Source: RBG-16-66-20 sp035308765
GTDB taxonomy: Bacteria > Pseudomonadota > Gammaproteobacteria > Burkholderiales > SG8-39
Direction: 5' to 3'
NCBI GenBank assembly: GCA_035308765.1
Contig: DATGGA010000034.1
Location: forward strand, 22,795-86,794
Length of the DNA: 64,000 nt
A model generated the notes under the pieces. It searched no databases. It saw only the letters and a program-made list of their open reading frames with translations, and was not told the origin of the DNA. Positions 33,464-42,167 of the stretch are shown here, in pieces (within the stretch, counting starts at the first letter, position 1; every line of letters begins with the position of its first letter). A program made the position numbers and the translations under genes.

Positions 33464-36262
33464 ATGGCGGTCCGCGTCTGCCCGCTGGAGGACATCGTCC
33501 CCAATGCGGGAGTGGCAGCACTCGTGGACGGCGAGCAGGTCGCCGTCTTCAGACTGGATGACGACAGCGTCCATGCGGTAGGCAATCTGGACCCGTTCTC
33601 GGGCGCCAACGTCCTTTCGCGCGGCATCGTCGGCGACCTGAAGGGCGGGCTGGTCGTCGCCTCACCTGTATACAAGCAACACTTCAGCCTGCTGACGGGC
33701 CGCTGCGTCGAGGACGCGACCGCGCGCATACCCGTCTACGCTGCAAGAGTTGAGGAGGGCTGGGTCGTCGTCGAGCCACGCAAGCAGGTGGCCACCACCT
33801 GCTGCTACTGCGGCGTCGGCTGCGGCATAGTCGTGTCGACGCTGAAGAACGGCATTTTTTCCGTGAAGGGCGATGCCGCGCACCCGGCAAATCACGGGCG
33901 CCTGTGCACCAAGGGCGCGGCGCTGCACCTGTCCACCGACGCCAGTGCGCGCCTGCTCTACCCAGAGGTCAACGGCGCGCGGGCGACCTGGGACCAGGCG
34001 CTGGACTACGCCGCGGGCAAGTTCAAGCAGATCATCGCTGCGCATGGTCCCGACGCCGTCGCGTTCTACGTCTCCGGACAGTTGCTGACCGAGGACTACT
34101 ACGTCTTCAACAAGCTCGCCAAGGGCCTGGTGGGCACGAACAACATCGATACCAACTCGCGCTTGTGCATGTCCTCGGCTGTGGCGGGATACAAACAATC
34201 GCTTGGGGCGGATGCACCGCCCTGCGCCTACGAGGACATCGATGCCGCCGACCTGATCCTGATCGCCGGCTCCAATACCGCCTTCGCCCACCCCATCGTC
34301 TACCGGCGCATCGAAGACGCGCGGGCGCGCAATCCCGGACTCAAGCTCGTCGTCATCGATCCGCGCGCCACCGTCACCGCGCGCGCCGCCGACCTGCATC
34401 TCGCGCTCAGACCCGGCACCGATGTCGCGCTCTTCAACGCAATGCTGCATGTGTTGCAAAAAGAAAGTTTTTTTTCTGTGTCATTTGTGGAAAATCACAC
34501 CGAGAACGTCGAAAAACTTCAGCCCCTGCTCGACTACTGGACCCCCAAGCGGGCGGCCGAGGTCTGCGATCTGCCCGTCGAAAAAATCGTCCAGGCCGCG
34601 CGCATGTTCGGCAACGCCAAGGCCGTGCTCTCGCTCTACTGCCAGGGCCTGAACCAGTCGGCGAGCGGCACCTGGAAGAATTGCGCGCTCATCAACCTGC
34701 ACCTGGCCACCGGCCAGATCGGCCGGCCGGGCGCCGGGCCGTTCTCCCTTACCGGACAACCCAACGCCATGGGCGGCCGCGAGGTCGGCGGCATGGCGAA
34801 CCTGCTGTCGGGTCACCGGGACCTGGACAACGAAGCGGACAGGAAAGAGGTCGCCGCGCTTTGGGATATCGCCTCCGTCCCCGCAGAGCCCGGCAAGACG
34901 GCGGTAGAGATGTTCGAAGCCATCGGCCGCGGCGAGATCAAGGCGGTGTGGATCGTCTGCACCAACCCGGCGCAGTCGATGCCCGATGCCAATGCAGTAC
35001 GCAAGGCGCTCGCGGGTGCCGAGTTCGTGATCGTCCAGGAAGCCTTCCGTGACGCAGAGACTTGCGACTACGCCGACGTGCTTTTGCCAGCGGCGAGTTG
35101 GGCGGAGAAAGACGGCACCGTCACCAATTCGGAGCGGCGCATCTCGCGCGTGCGCGCCGCCGTAGCGCCGCCGGGCGAAGCGCGTCCGGATTGGAAGATC
35201 GCCGTTGATTTTGCGCTTCGGCTTCAAGCCCTGTCGGACAGGAAATCCTCCTTCGAATACAAATCTTCCGAAGAGATTTTCAACGAGCACCGCGAGAGCA
35301 CCCGCGGCCGAGATCTGGACATCACCGGCCTCTCCTATGCCGTGCTCGATAGCGACGGGCCGCAGCAGTGGCCCTACCCGGAAGGCGCCAGGAGCGGGCT
35401 CGCCCGCCTCTATGCCGACGGCGTGTTCCCGACGCCCTCGGGACGCGCGCGCTTCATCGCCACCGAGTACCGGCCCCCGGCGGAGGAGCCCGATGCGCAA
35501 TTCCCGGTGCGGCTGACGACGGGACGTTTGCGAGATCAATGGCACAGCATGACGCGCACCGGACTGGTGGCGCGCCTCTTCAGCCACAGCCCGGAACCGG
35601 AAATTGTCGTCAGTGATTCCGATCTGGAAAAGAACGGTTTTTCGAATCACGACCTGGTGCGCGTAACCAGCCGCCGCGGCAGCGTCGTCTTGAAGATCCG
35701 CGCATCGGACGATATGCGACCGGGCGACGCCTTCGTCGCGATGCACTGGGGCAGCCGCTTCACTGCCAGCGTCGGCACCAATGCGCTCACCGTTGCCGCG
35801 ATCGACCCCTATTCCAAGCAGCCGGAGCTCAAGCACGCAGCGGTGCGCATCGAGTCCTTCGCTGCGCGCTGGCGCGGCGCGTTTACCGCGCCCGCGACCC
35901 CGGCGCTGCAGCGCGCGGTAGCCGCCTGGCTGGCGCGCTTCGACTACGCCGCGCTGACGCTGGTGGATGGGCCCGAAATCCTGCTGCGCCTCGGGATCGC
36001 GACCGAGGGAACGCCCGCCCCCGACGCGCTGAAAGCCCTCGAGAATCTGTTCGGCCAGCCGCCCGTGATCGGGCCCGCGGCCTTCGAGCGGTCCGTCTGC
36101 GCCTGCTTCAATGTCGGTGAAGCAGCAATCCTCGCCGCCGTCGCGGCCGGCGCTACCTTGTCCGCGCTGCAGAAGGCGCTCAAGTGCGGCGCTAACTGCG
36201 GCTCCTGCGTTCCCGAACTGCGCCGGCTGGCCGCGGCTCAGTCACGCTTCTTGCTTGAATAG
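33464..36262 (+). CDS. nasA: NirD-NasA fusion: nitrite reductase small-subunit domain joined to assimilatory nitrate reductase
   Basis: A single 932-residue frame. Residues 1-103 are a NirD domain (VRVCPLEDIVPNAGVAALVDG, VGNLDPFSGANVLSRGIV, VASPVYKQHFSLLTGRCVED). It has the Rieske fold without CxH/CxxH cluster ligands, as in E. coli NirD. After about seven residues comes the nitrate reductase. Its [4Fe-4S] ligands are C113, C116, C120 (CCYCGVGC) and C148 (GRLCTKG). Mo-bisMGD domains follow (SRLCMSSAVAGYKQS, GSNTAFAHPIVYRR, LTGQPNAMGGREVGG) and a C-terminal BFD-like [2Fe-2S] module (C879, C881, C912, C915). NirD and NasA are normally separate proteins. ATG 33464 is chosen over 33428, which lies inside nirB. 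No separate nirD and no NADH-dehydrogenase subunit for NasA are present. Confidence 0.93.
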   Translation: MAVRVCPLEDIVPNAGVAALVDGEQVAVFRLDDDSVHAVGNLDPFSGANVLSRGIVGDLKGGLVVASPVYKQHFSLLTGRCVEDATARIPVYAARVEEGWVVVEPRKQVATTCCYCGVGCGIVVSTLKNGIFSVKGDAAHPANHGRLCTKGAALHLSTDASARLLYPEVNGARATWDQALDYAAGKFKQIIAAHGPDAVAFYVSGQLLTEDYYVFNKLAKGLVGTNNIDTNSRLCMSSAVAGYKQSLGADAPPCAYEDIDAADLILIAGSNTAFAHPIVYRRIEDARARNPGLKLVVIDPRATVTARAADLHLALRPGTDVALFNAMLHVLQKESFFSVSFVENHTENVEKLQPLLDYWTPKRAAEVCDLPVEKIVQAARMFGNAKAVLSLYCQGLNQSASGTWKNCALINLHLATGQIGRPGAGPFSLTGQPNAMGGREVGGMANLLSGHRDLDNEADRKEVAALWDIASVPAEPGKTAVEMFEAIGRGEIKAVWIVCTNPAQSMPDANAVRKALAGAEFVIVQEAFRDAETCDYADVLLPAASWAEKDGTVTNSERRISRVRAAVAPPGEARPDWKIAVDFALRLQALSDRKSSFEYKSSEEIFNEHRESTRGRDLDITGLSYAVLDSDGPQQWPYPEGARSGLARLYADGVFPTPSGRARFIATEYRPPAEEPDAQFPVRLTTGRLRDQWHSMTRTGLVARLFSHSPEPEIVVSDSDLEKNGFSNHDLVRVTSRRGSVVLKIRASDDMRPGDAFVAMHWGSRFTASVGTNALTVAAIDPYSKQPELKHAAVRIESFAARWRGAFTAPATPALQRAVAAWLARFDYAALTLVDGPEILLRLGIATEGTPAPDALKALENLFGQPPVIGPAAFERSVCACFNVGEAAILAAVAAGATLSALQKALKCGANCGSCVPELRRLAAAQSRFLLE

Positions 36263-36294
36263 ATTTATCCCAGAAACTATCGGAAGGAAACACT

Positions 36295-37107
36295 ATGTCC
36301 TATTTGGCACCTGCTGAATTTGTCGCGAAGATGGTGGACGCGGGCGAATCCAAGATCTTCATGTCCACCAGGGATACGCTGATCCGGGCCTACATGGCCG
36401 GTGCTACCCTCGCGCTCGCTGCGGTATTCGCGGTCAGCATCACCGTGCAGACGGGCTCCCCGCTGGTCGGCGCCATCCTGTTTCCAGTCGGATTTTCTAT
36501 GCTTTACTTGATGGGCTTCGACCTGCTGACCGGCGTGTTCATGCTCACGCCGCTTGCGTGGCTGGACAAGAGGCCCGGCGTCACTATCCGCGAAATCCTG
36601 AGAAACTGGGGCCTGGTCTTCGTAGGCAACTTCGCGGGCGCTCTGACCGTAGCCGTCATCATGACCATCGTCTTCACTTATGGCTTCTCCACCGACCCGG
36701 GCGAGGTGGGCCACCGGCTCGCCGGCATCGGCGTGGCGCGCACGCTGGGCTACGCGAAGTACGGGCTGGCCGGGTGGTTGACCATCTTCCTGCGCGGCAT
36801 GCTGTGCAACTGGATGGTTTGCATGGGCGTGGTGGGCGCGATGATATCGACCTCGGTCAGCGGCAAGGTCATCGCCATGTGGATGCCCATCTTCGTGTTC
36901 TTCTATATGACCTTCGAGCATTCGGTGGTCAACATGTTCCTGTTCCCGGCGGCCATGCTGATGGGCGGCGCATTCTCGATCGCCGATTATTTCATCTGGA
37001 ACGAGATTCCCACCGTGCTGGGCAACTTGGTGGGCGGTTTTGCGTTTACCGGACTGACCCTGTACAGCACGCATGTGAGAACGGCACCGAAGCGCTCCCT
37101 GCCCTGA
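36295..37107 (+). CDS. nirC: Formate/nitrite transporter (FNT) family channel
   Basis: Six-TM FNT protein of 270 residues. Features are SYLAPAEFVAKMVDAGESKIFMS, RAYMAGATLALAAVFAV, VGFSMLYLMGFDLLTGVFML, and LRGMLCNWMVCMGVVGA near the pore, with FEHSVVNMFLFP containing the central His of the family. Its position at the end of the nitrate operon suggests nitrite (or nitrate) movement rather than formate, by inference. It lies 32 bases after nasA with AGGAAA before the ATG. Export of toxic nitrite overflow is an alternative role. Confidence 0.9.
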   Translation: MSYLAPAEFVAKMVDAGESKIFMSTRDTLIRAYMAGATLALAAVFAVSITVQTGSPLVGAILFPVGFSMLYLMGFDLLTGVFMLTPLAWLDKRPGVTIREILRNWGLVFVGNFAGALTVAVIMTIVFTYGFSTDPGEVGHRLAGIGVARTLGYAKYGLAGWLTIFLRGMLCNWMVCMGVVGAMISTSVSGKVIAMWMPIFVFFYMTFEHSVVNMFLFPAAMLMGGAFSIADYFIWNEIPTVLGNLVGGFAFTGLTLYSTHVRTAPKRSLP

Positions 37108-37162
37108 ACAGCGGGGCGTAGGCCACCCAGCTCCGCCAAAGGCCGGGAGCCATACCAGGAAA

Positions 37163-38911
37163 ATGCCCAGTGCGTTGAAAATATCGGCAGGGCAATATTC
37201 TGATAGGGGCCGCAAGGAGACCAATCAGGATTTCCACGGCATGTTCATTCCTCGGGAACCGCAATTGAGTTTCAAGGGAATTGCCATCGCCGTTGCCGAC
37301 GGAATCAGCAGCAGCGACGTCAGTCAACTGGCAAGCCAGGCAGCCGTCACCGGATTCCTGGAAGACTACTTCTGCACATCCGAGGCCTGGTCCGTAAAGA
37401 AATCCGCGCAGCGCGTGCTGCATGCGGTCAACTCATGGCTGCACGCCCAGACCCGGCAGAGCGAATACCGGTACGACCGGGACAGGGGTTACGTGTGTAC
37501 GTTCAGCGCCATGGTGATCAAGTCCACCGTCGCGCATATTTTCCACGTCGGAGACACCAGGATCTACCGCCTGCGCGGCGGAGCCCTGGAGCAGCTGACC
37601 GATGATCATCGCCTCAGGGTTTCCGCGGAAAAGAGCTATCTCGGCCGCGCTCTGGGGATCAATCCTCAGATCGAGATCGACTACCAGGCCCTGCCGGTCG
37701 AAAAGGGCGACGTATTTCTGCTGGCCACCGACGGCGTCTATGAGCATGTGAAGGCTCCATTCGTCGTGAACGCCGTCGATGCGCGGGCGGGCGATCCGGA
37801 TTGCAATCTGGACATGCTGTCGAAAACCATAGCCGACGAGGCTTATCGCCAGGGCAGCGCGGACAACCTGACGGTCCAGATCGTCCGCATCGACGAATTG
37901 CCCGGCCAGGACGCCACGGAGGTCCGCCAGCAAATGGCCGGCCTGCCTTGTCCGCCCGAGCTGGACGCGCGGATGATCTTCGACGGCTACAAGATCGTCC
38001 GTCAACTGCATGCCAGCGGCCGCAGCCACGTCTTCCTCGCGATCGACGAACAGACCGGCGAGCAAGTAGCCATCAAGACTCCGTCAACCGACCTTCGGGA
38101 GGACCCGGCGTACCTGGAGCGTTTGCTGATGGAGGAATGGATCGCGCGACGTATCAATAGCGCGAACGTCCTGAAGGCCTATCCGCAGGAGAGAAAGCGC
38201 AACTACCTCTACATCGTTACCGAGTTCATCGAAGGCCAGACGCTCGACCAATGGATCATCGACCACCCGAAGCCGGACTTGAAAGCCGTTCGCGGGATCG
38301 TCGGACAGATCGCCAAGGGGCTGCAGGCCTTCCACCGGGCGGAAATCGTGCACCAGGACGTCAGGCCCGCCAACGTCATGATTGACGGAACCGGTACGGT
38401 CAAGCTGATCGATTTCGGATCCGCGCGGGTTGCCGGAATCACGGAGATCGCATCACACACCGGCCCCGGGTCGATTCTCGGGTCCGAGCAATATGCGGCG
38501 CCCGAATATTTTCTCGGCGAAGCCGGCACCTCCCGCTCGGACATCTTTTCCCTGGGGGTCATTACCTACCAGATGCTGACGGGTGGATTGCCCCATGGAA
38601 CCCGGGTGCCGGGATCGAGGACCAGGGCGGCGCAACGCAAGCTGAGATATCGTTCCGCGCGGGACGACGATCGCGAGATCCTCGCCTGGGTTGACGAGGC
38701 CATCAGGAAGGCGGTGCACCCCGATCCCTATAAGCGGTACGCCGAGCTTTCCGAGTTCGTGTTCGACCTCCATCACCCAAACCGGGAATTCCTGCGCAGG
38801 AACCGTCCACCGCTGTTGGAGCGGGACCCAGTCGTTTTCTGGAAAGCCGTGTCCTTCCTGCTGGCCGTCGTCGTCCTGATCCTGCTGGTCAGCCGCTGCG
38901 CGATCAAATAG
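37163..38911 (+). CDS. Bifunctional PP2C phosphatase / Ser-Thr protein kinase with C-terminal membrane anchor
   Basis: A 582-residue fusion. Residues 1-245 form a PPM/PP2C phosphatase (metal aspartates in VADGISSSD, VGDTRIYR, LATDGVYEH and ADNLTVQIV). Residues about 270-545 form a Hanks-type kinase: K in VAIKTPS, E in LMEEW, catalytic HQDVRPANVM (HQD replacing HRD), DFG in IDFGSARV, and AAPEYFLGEAGTSRSDIFSLG. A terminal TM helix (FWKAVSFLLAVVVLILLV) anchors it with both domains in the cytoplasm. Similar genes occur beside nirB and nitrate transporters in Pseudomonas and Burkholderiales, so a role in nitrogen assimilation is likely. The target is unknown. It lies 55 bases after the FNT gene. 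Confidence 0.9.
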   Translation: MPSALKISAGQYSDRGRKETNQDFHGMFIPREPQLSFKGIAIAVADGISSSDVSQLASQAAVTGFLEDYFCTSEAWSVKKSAQRVLHAVNSWLHAQTRQSEYRYDRDRGYVCTFSAMVIKSTVAHIFHVGDTRIYRLRGGALEQLTDDHRLRVSAEKSYLGRALGINPQIEIDYQALPVEKGDVFLLATDGVYEHVKAPFVVNAVDARAGDPDCNLDMLSKTIADEAYRQGSADNLTVQIVRIDELPGQDATEVRQQMAGLPCPPELDARMIFDGYKIVRQLHASGRSHVFLAIDEQTGEQVAIKTPSTDLREDPAYLERLLMEEWIARRINSANVLKAYPQERKRNYLYIVTEFIEGQTLDQWIIDHPKPDLKAVRGIVGQIAKGLQAFHRAEIVHQDVRPANVMIDGTGTVKLIDFGSARVAGITEIASHTGPGSILGSEQYAAPEYFLGEAGTSRSDIFSLGVITYQMLTGGLPHGTRVPGSRTRAAQRKLRYRSARDDDREILAWVDEAIRKAVHPDPYKRYAELSEFVFDLHHPNREFLRRNRPPLLERDPVVFWKAVSFLLAVVVLILLVSRCAIK

Positions 38912-38930
38912 CGCCGGCCATGCGCGGCGC

Positions 38931-39704
38931 TCACTCCCGGTAGGACGGATCCTTCGCGTCGACGATGCGCTGCATCGCGGCGAATACGTCTTCGCAGGTG
39001 CGCTTTTCGCCCGGCCCCGACTCGCGCACCGTCTGCGCGAATACTTCGGGCCGGATCGGATTGAGCGCCACCGCGCTACCGGCAGCAATCTGCACGTCGC
39101 AGGCGCGCTGCAACGTCCAGAGCGTCATGAAAGCCTCCTGTACCGACGGTCCCCAAGCGAGCAGGCCGTGGTTTCTGAGAATCACCGCCCGCTTGCCACC
39201 GATGCTCGCGACCAGGCGCGTTTTTTCCGCCTCCTCGACAGTGATGCCCTCGAAGTCGTGATAGGCGACGCCGCCGTGCAGCTGCGCGGCGTAGAAATTG
39301 GTCGGCGACAGGCCGTCCTTCTGGCAGGCGACCGCCATTCCGGTGGTGGTGTGCGTGTGCATCACGCAGTGCGCGTCGCCGACACTGCCGTGGATCGCGC
39401 TGTGGATGATGAATCCCGCCTTGTTCACCGGCCATTTCGATTCGCGCACTGGATTGCCGTCGATGTCGATCAGCACCAGGGATGAAGCAGTGATCTCGCT
39501 GTAGTGCAGGCCGAACGGGTTGATGAGGAAAAGCTTTTCCGGTCCCGGCACCCGCAAGGTGATGTGGTTGAAAATCATCTCCACCCAGCCGAGATGGTTG
39601 AAAATCCGGTAGCAGGCGGCGAGCTGGAGGCGCGCTTCGCGCTCCGCCTTGCCCATCGGCAGTTTCCTTGCCGCCGGCGCGGCCCCCTGATGGTAGATCG
39701 TCAT
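38931..39704 (-). CDS. Class II aldolase/adducin-family protein
   Basis: A 257-residue zinc-dependent aldolase-fold protein. AAACYRIFNHLGWVEMIFNHI-type N-terminus (the sequence begins QLAACYRIF), GLHYSEITASSLVLID, the zinc motif MHTHTTTGMAVA, and LRNHGLLAWG are clear. It may cleave or decarboxylate a hydroxy-acid intermediate; the neighbouring amidohydrolase and Bug receptor suggest catabolism of an imported carboxylate. Start ATG 39704 is preferred; TTG 39710 lies closer to the GGAG box and is possible. Confidence 0.85.
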   Translation of the reverse strand: MTIYHQGAAPAARKLPMGKAEREARLQLAACYRIFNHLGWVEMIFNHITLRVPGPEKLFLINPFGLHYSEITASSLVLIDIDGNPVRESKWPVNKAGFIIHSAIHGSVGDAHCVMHTHTTTGMAVACQKDGLSPTNFYAAQLHGGVAYHDFEGITVEEAEKTRLVASIGGKRAVILRNHGLLAWGPSVQEAFMTLWTLQRACDVQIAAGSAVALNPIRPEVFAQTVRESGPGEKRTCEDVFAAMQRIVDAKDPSYRE

Positions 39705-39798
39705 GTGCAAGGCGCTCCAAGCGAAGTCGACTAGTCTAGTCCTGCCCCCGGAATTTTGTCGGGATGACGATTCATAGATCGTGGCTTAGGGTTATGCC

Positions 39799-40152
39799 AT
39801 GCGACCCGTATTGCAAACGTACGCATTTGCCGCGGTCCTCCTGATCGTCTCCGGCCCGGCATTCGCCCACAAGCCTTCGGCGGCGGAATGCATGGAAGCC
39901 GGCGATTTCATCCGCAATGCCGCGCTTTCGCGCGACAACGGCACGACACGGAAATTCTTCCTCGACCATCTGCGGGAAGACTACGTGATGATCCGCGCCT
40001 TCCGGCCCGAAGAGCGCTGGTTCGTGATGGATGTCGACGACGAGGAATTCCTGCAGGCCGAGGTCGAACTGGTGTTCGACGCGCCGCTCCCTGTCGAGCA
40101 GCACCGGGCGGATTTCCTCGAACGCTGCGCGCGGCGCCCGGCGGGGCTCTAG
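39799..40152 (+). CDS. Hypothetical small exported protein
   Basis: A 117-residue protein with a clear Sec signal peptide (MRPVLQTYAFAAVLLIVSGPAFA then HKPS). The mature part of about 94 residues is acidic and helix-rich (ECMEAGDFIRNAALSRDNG, VDDEEFLQAEVELVFD) with two cysteines (CMEAG and ERCARR) that could form a disulfide in the periplasm. No family is recognised. It is a single-gene unit between two minus-strand genes. Confidence 0.6.
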   Translation: MRPVLQTYAFAAVLLIVSGPAFAHKPSAAECMEAGDFIRNAALSRDNGTTRKFFLDHLREDYVMIRAFRPEERWFVMDVDDEEFLQAEVELVFDAPLPVEQHRADFLERCARRPAGL

Positions 40153-40173
40153 AAGGAAAATATCCGCTGCGCG

Positions 40174-41160
40174 TCAGAAGGAGAACGCGCGCAGCGCGTT
40201 CTGGCCGCGCACGCGGTTGCGCGCGCCGTCGGGCAGGCGATCCACCCGGGCCAGGCAGCCGATCGGATCGCCAATGGTGTGCGGGTAGTCAGAGCCGTAG
40301 AGCACGTTGCCCGAGCCGAACACGTTCACCGCCATCGCCAGCGCCTCGTCGGTGAACACCACCGAATCGGCATACATGCGCCGCGCATGCAGGCTGGGCT
40401 TTTCCTGCGTTTTCGTGCGGCAGGCCGGGATGTGCTCGTAGCACTGGTCCATGCGCCCGATCAGGTAGGGCAAGGTGCCGCCGCCGTGGCTGGCAATTAT
40501 TTTCAGCTTCTCGAAGCGGTCGAAAAATCCTTCGTAAATCATGCGCGCTACCGCCAGGGTGGTATCGGTGGTGAAGCCAATCGAGGCGACCAACTGGAAA
40601 TGCGCCATTTCCATCTCGCCAACCCCCGGCGGCGCCGTCGGATGGATCAGCACCGGCAGCTTCGCCGCGTCGATCGCCTGCCAGATCTTCGCGAAGGCGG
40701 GGTCGGTGAGCGCCTTGCCGCCGATGTTGGCGAGCACCATCACGCCGCAGGCGCCCGCCTTGAGCGAACGCTTCAATTCGGCAAGCGCCGCTTTCTCGTA
40801 CTGCCAGGGCAGCGAGCAGAGCCACTGGACGCGGTCGGGCCAGGTCTTGCGCGCTTTGGCCATTTCGTCGTTCATGACCTGCGCCGCCTTCAGGCTCACC
40901 GCCTCGCCGCCCCAGTAGGCATTCGGGCAGGTCAGGGAAACCACCGACACATCGATGCCCACGCGATCCATGTTCTTGATGCGCAGGTCCCAGTCGAACA
41001 TCTCGGGCACCGGCGTCATGAACGGCGCGCCGTCGAGGTGGATGGCGCGCAGGCCGCCGGTCACCGCCTTGAGCGTGTACCTCGGGCGGCCGTGCTTCTC
41101 GAGCAGCTTCAACCATTCGTTGTTGAGCATGTGGGTATGCACGTCGATGACAGGGCTCAT
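40174..41160 (-). CDS. Amidohydrolase-2 (ACMSD-like) family protein
   Basis: A 328-residue TIM-barrel metal enzyme. DVHTHML gives the HxH metal ligands, LIHPTAPPG and IASHGGGTLPYLIGRMD the later His residues, and LYGSDYPH the catalytic Asp. The family decarboxylates or hydrates aromatic and related acids (ACMSD, gamma-resorcylate decarboxylase). It is followed after 1 base by the Bug receptor gene, so it is probably part of an uptake/catabolic unit for an unidentified carboxylate. Confidence 0.87.
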   Translation of the reverse strand: MSPVIDVHTHMLNNEWLKLLEKHGRPRYTLKAVTGGLRAIHLDGAPFMTPVPEMFDWDLRIKNMDRVGIDVSVVSLTCPNAYWGGEAVSLKAAQVMNDEMAKARKTWPDRVQWLCSLPWQYEKAALAELKRSLKAGACGVMVLANIGGKALTDPAFAKIWQAIDAAKLPVLIHPTAPPGVGEMEMAHFQLVASIGFTTDTTLAVARMIYEGFFDRFEKLKIIASHGGGTLPYLIGRMDQCYEHIPACRTKTQEKPSLHARRMYADSVVFTDEALAMAVNVFGSGNVLYGSDYPHTIGDPIGCLARVDRLPDGARNRVRGQNALRAFSF

Positions 41161-41161
41161 G

Positions 41162-42118
41162 TCAATCCACCTTTGCGCCGGAGGCCTTCACGACGGCCGC
41201 CCAACGACCGACATCGTTTTTGATAATGTCCCCGAACTGCTCGGGCGTATTGGGCGCCCAGGGTTCCATGCCGAATTTCTGCAGCAGAGCGCTGAATTCC
41301 GGTGTGTTCTGGAAGCGCTGCATTTCGGCGTTCAACTTCGCGATGACCGGCCTGGGCGTGCCGCCGGTGGCCACGACGCCCTGCCAGGCCTGCCAGTCGA
41401 AGCCAGGCACCGACAGTGCGATCGGCACCACGTTCGGCATCAGCACCGATTGCTTCGCCGCGGATGTACCGAGCGCATTGATCTTGCCGGCTTGTATGTT
41501 CGGCACCGCGACCGAAAAATCGAGGAACATCATTTCGGGCTTGCCGCCAATCACGTCCAGCACTGCAAGCGCCGATCCCTTGTATGGCACGTGCTGCACG
41601 TCCAGGCCGAGTTCCTTCTTGAACACCTCCATGAACAGGTGGTGCGGGCTGCCGCTGCCCGAGGAAGCGTAGTTGAACTTGCCGGGATTCTGCCGCACGT
41701 AGTCGATCAACTCCTTCACGCTCTTCGCCGGGAATGACGGCGTCGTGACCAGGAAGAAATTCACCGAGCCCACCAGCGACACGGGCGCGAAGTCCTTCAC
41801 CGGGTCGATCTGCGGCTTGGAGTAAATCGCCGGGCTGATGCCAAGCGTGGTCGAGGTCGCCATCAGCAGCGTGTAGCCGTCGGCGGGCGCCTTTGCCACC
41901 ATCTCCGCACCCACCAGCGTTCCGGCACCGGGCCGGTTCTCCACCAGCACCGGCTGCTTTAGCGCCGAGCCCAGCCTTTCCCCGATGGCGCGCGCGAGCA
42001 CGTCCGTCAGCGCTCCCGGCGGGTAAGGCACGACAAAGCGGATCGGTTTCGACGGATAGTCCTGCGCATGGATCGCCGCCGAAGCGAACAGGATCAAAAA
42101 CCAGGCAATTAATTTCAT
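41162..42118 (-). CDS. Bug-family periplasmic receptor
   Basis: A 318-residue solute receptor. The Sec signal is MKLIAWFLILFASAAIHAQ, followed by YPSKPIRFVVPYPPGALTDVLAR, VLVENRPGAGTLVGAEMVAKAPADGYTLL and YASSGSGSPHHLFMEVFK. It is paralogous to the receptor near 22 kb but clearly divergent. An ATGATG double start occurs; 42118 and 42121 are both served by a GGAGG box. It lies upstream of the amidohydrolase in the same transcript. Confidence 0.9.
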   Translation of the reverse strand: MKLIAWFLILFASAAIHAQDYPSKPIRFVVPYPPGALTDVLARAIGERLGSALKQPVLVENRPGAGTLVGAEMVAKAPADGYTLLMATSTTLGISPAIYSKPQIDPVKDFAPVSLVGSVNFFLVTTPSFPAKSVKELIDYVRQNPGKFNYASSGSGSPHHLFMEVFKKELGLDVQHVPYKGSALAVLDVIGGKPEMMFLDFSVAVPNIQAGKINALGTSAAKQSVLMPNVVPIALSVPGFDWQAWQGVVATGGTPRPVIAKLNAEMQRFQNTPEFSALLQKFGMEPWAPNTPEQFGDIIKNDVGRWAAVVKASGAKVD

Positions 42119-42167
42119 CATCGCTCCTCCATTCTCCATGCCGCGGACCGCGCCCGGTCGCGTTGTT

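Noticed and set aside
38907..38933. Hairpin AGCGCCG/CGGCGCT after the kinase gene
   Set aside because: A 7-bp stem with an 8-base loop and no T-run; not a convincing intrinsic terminator in either direction.
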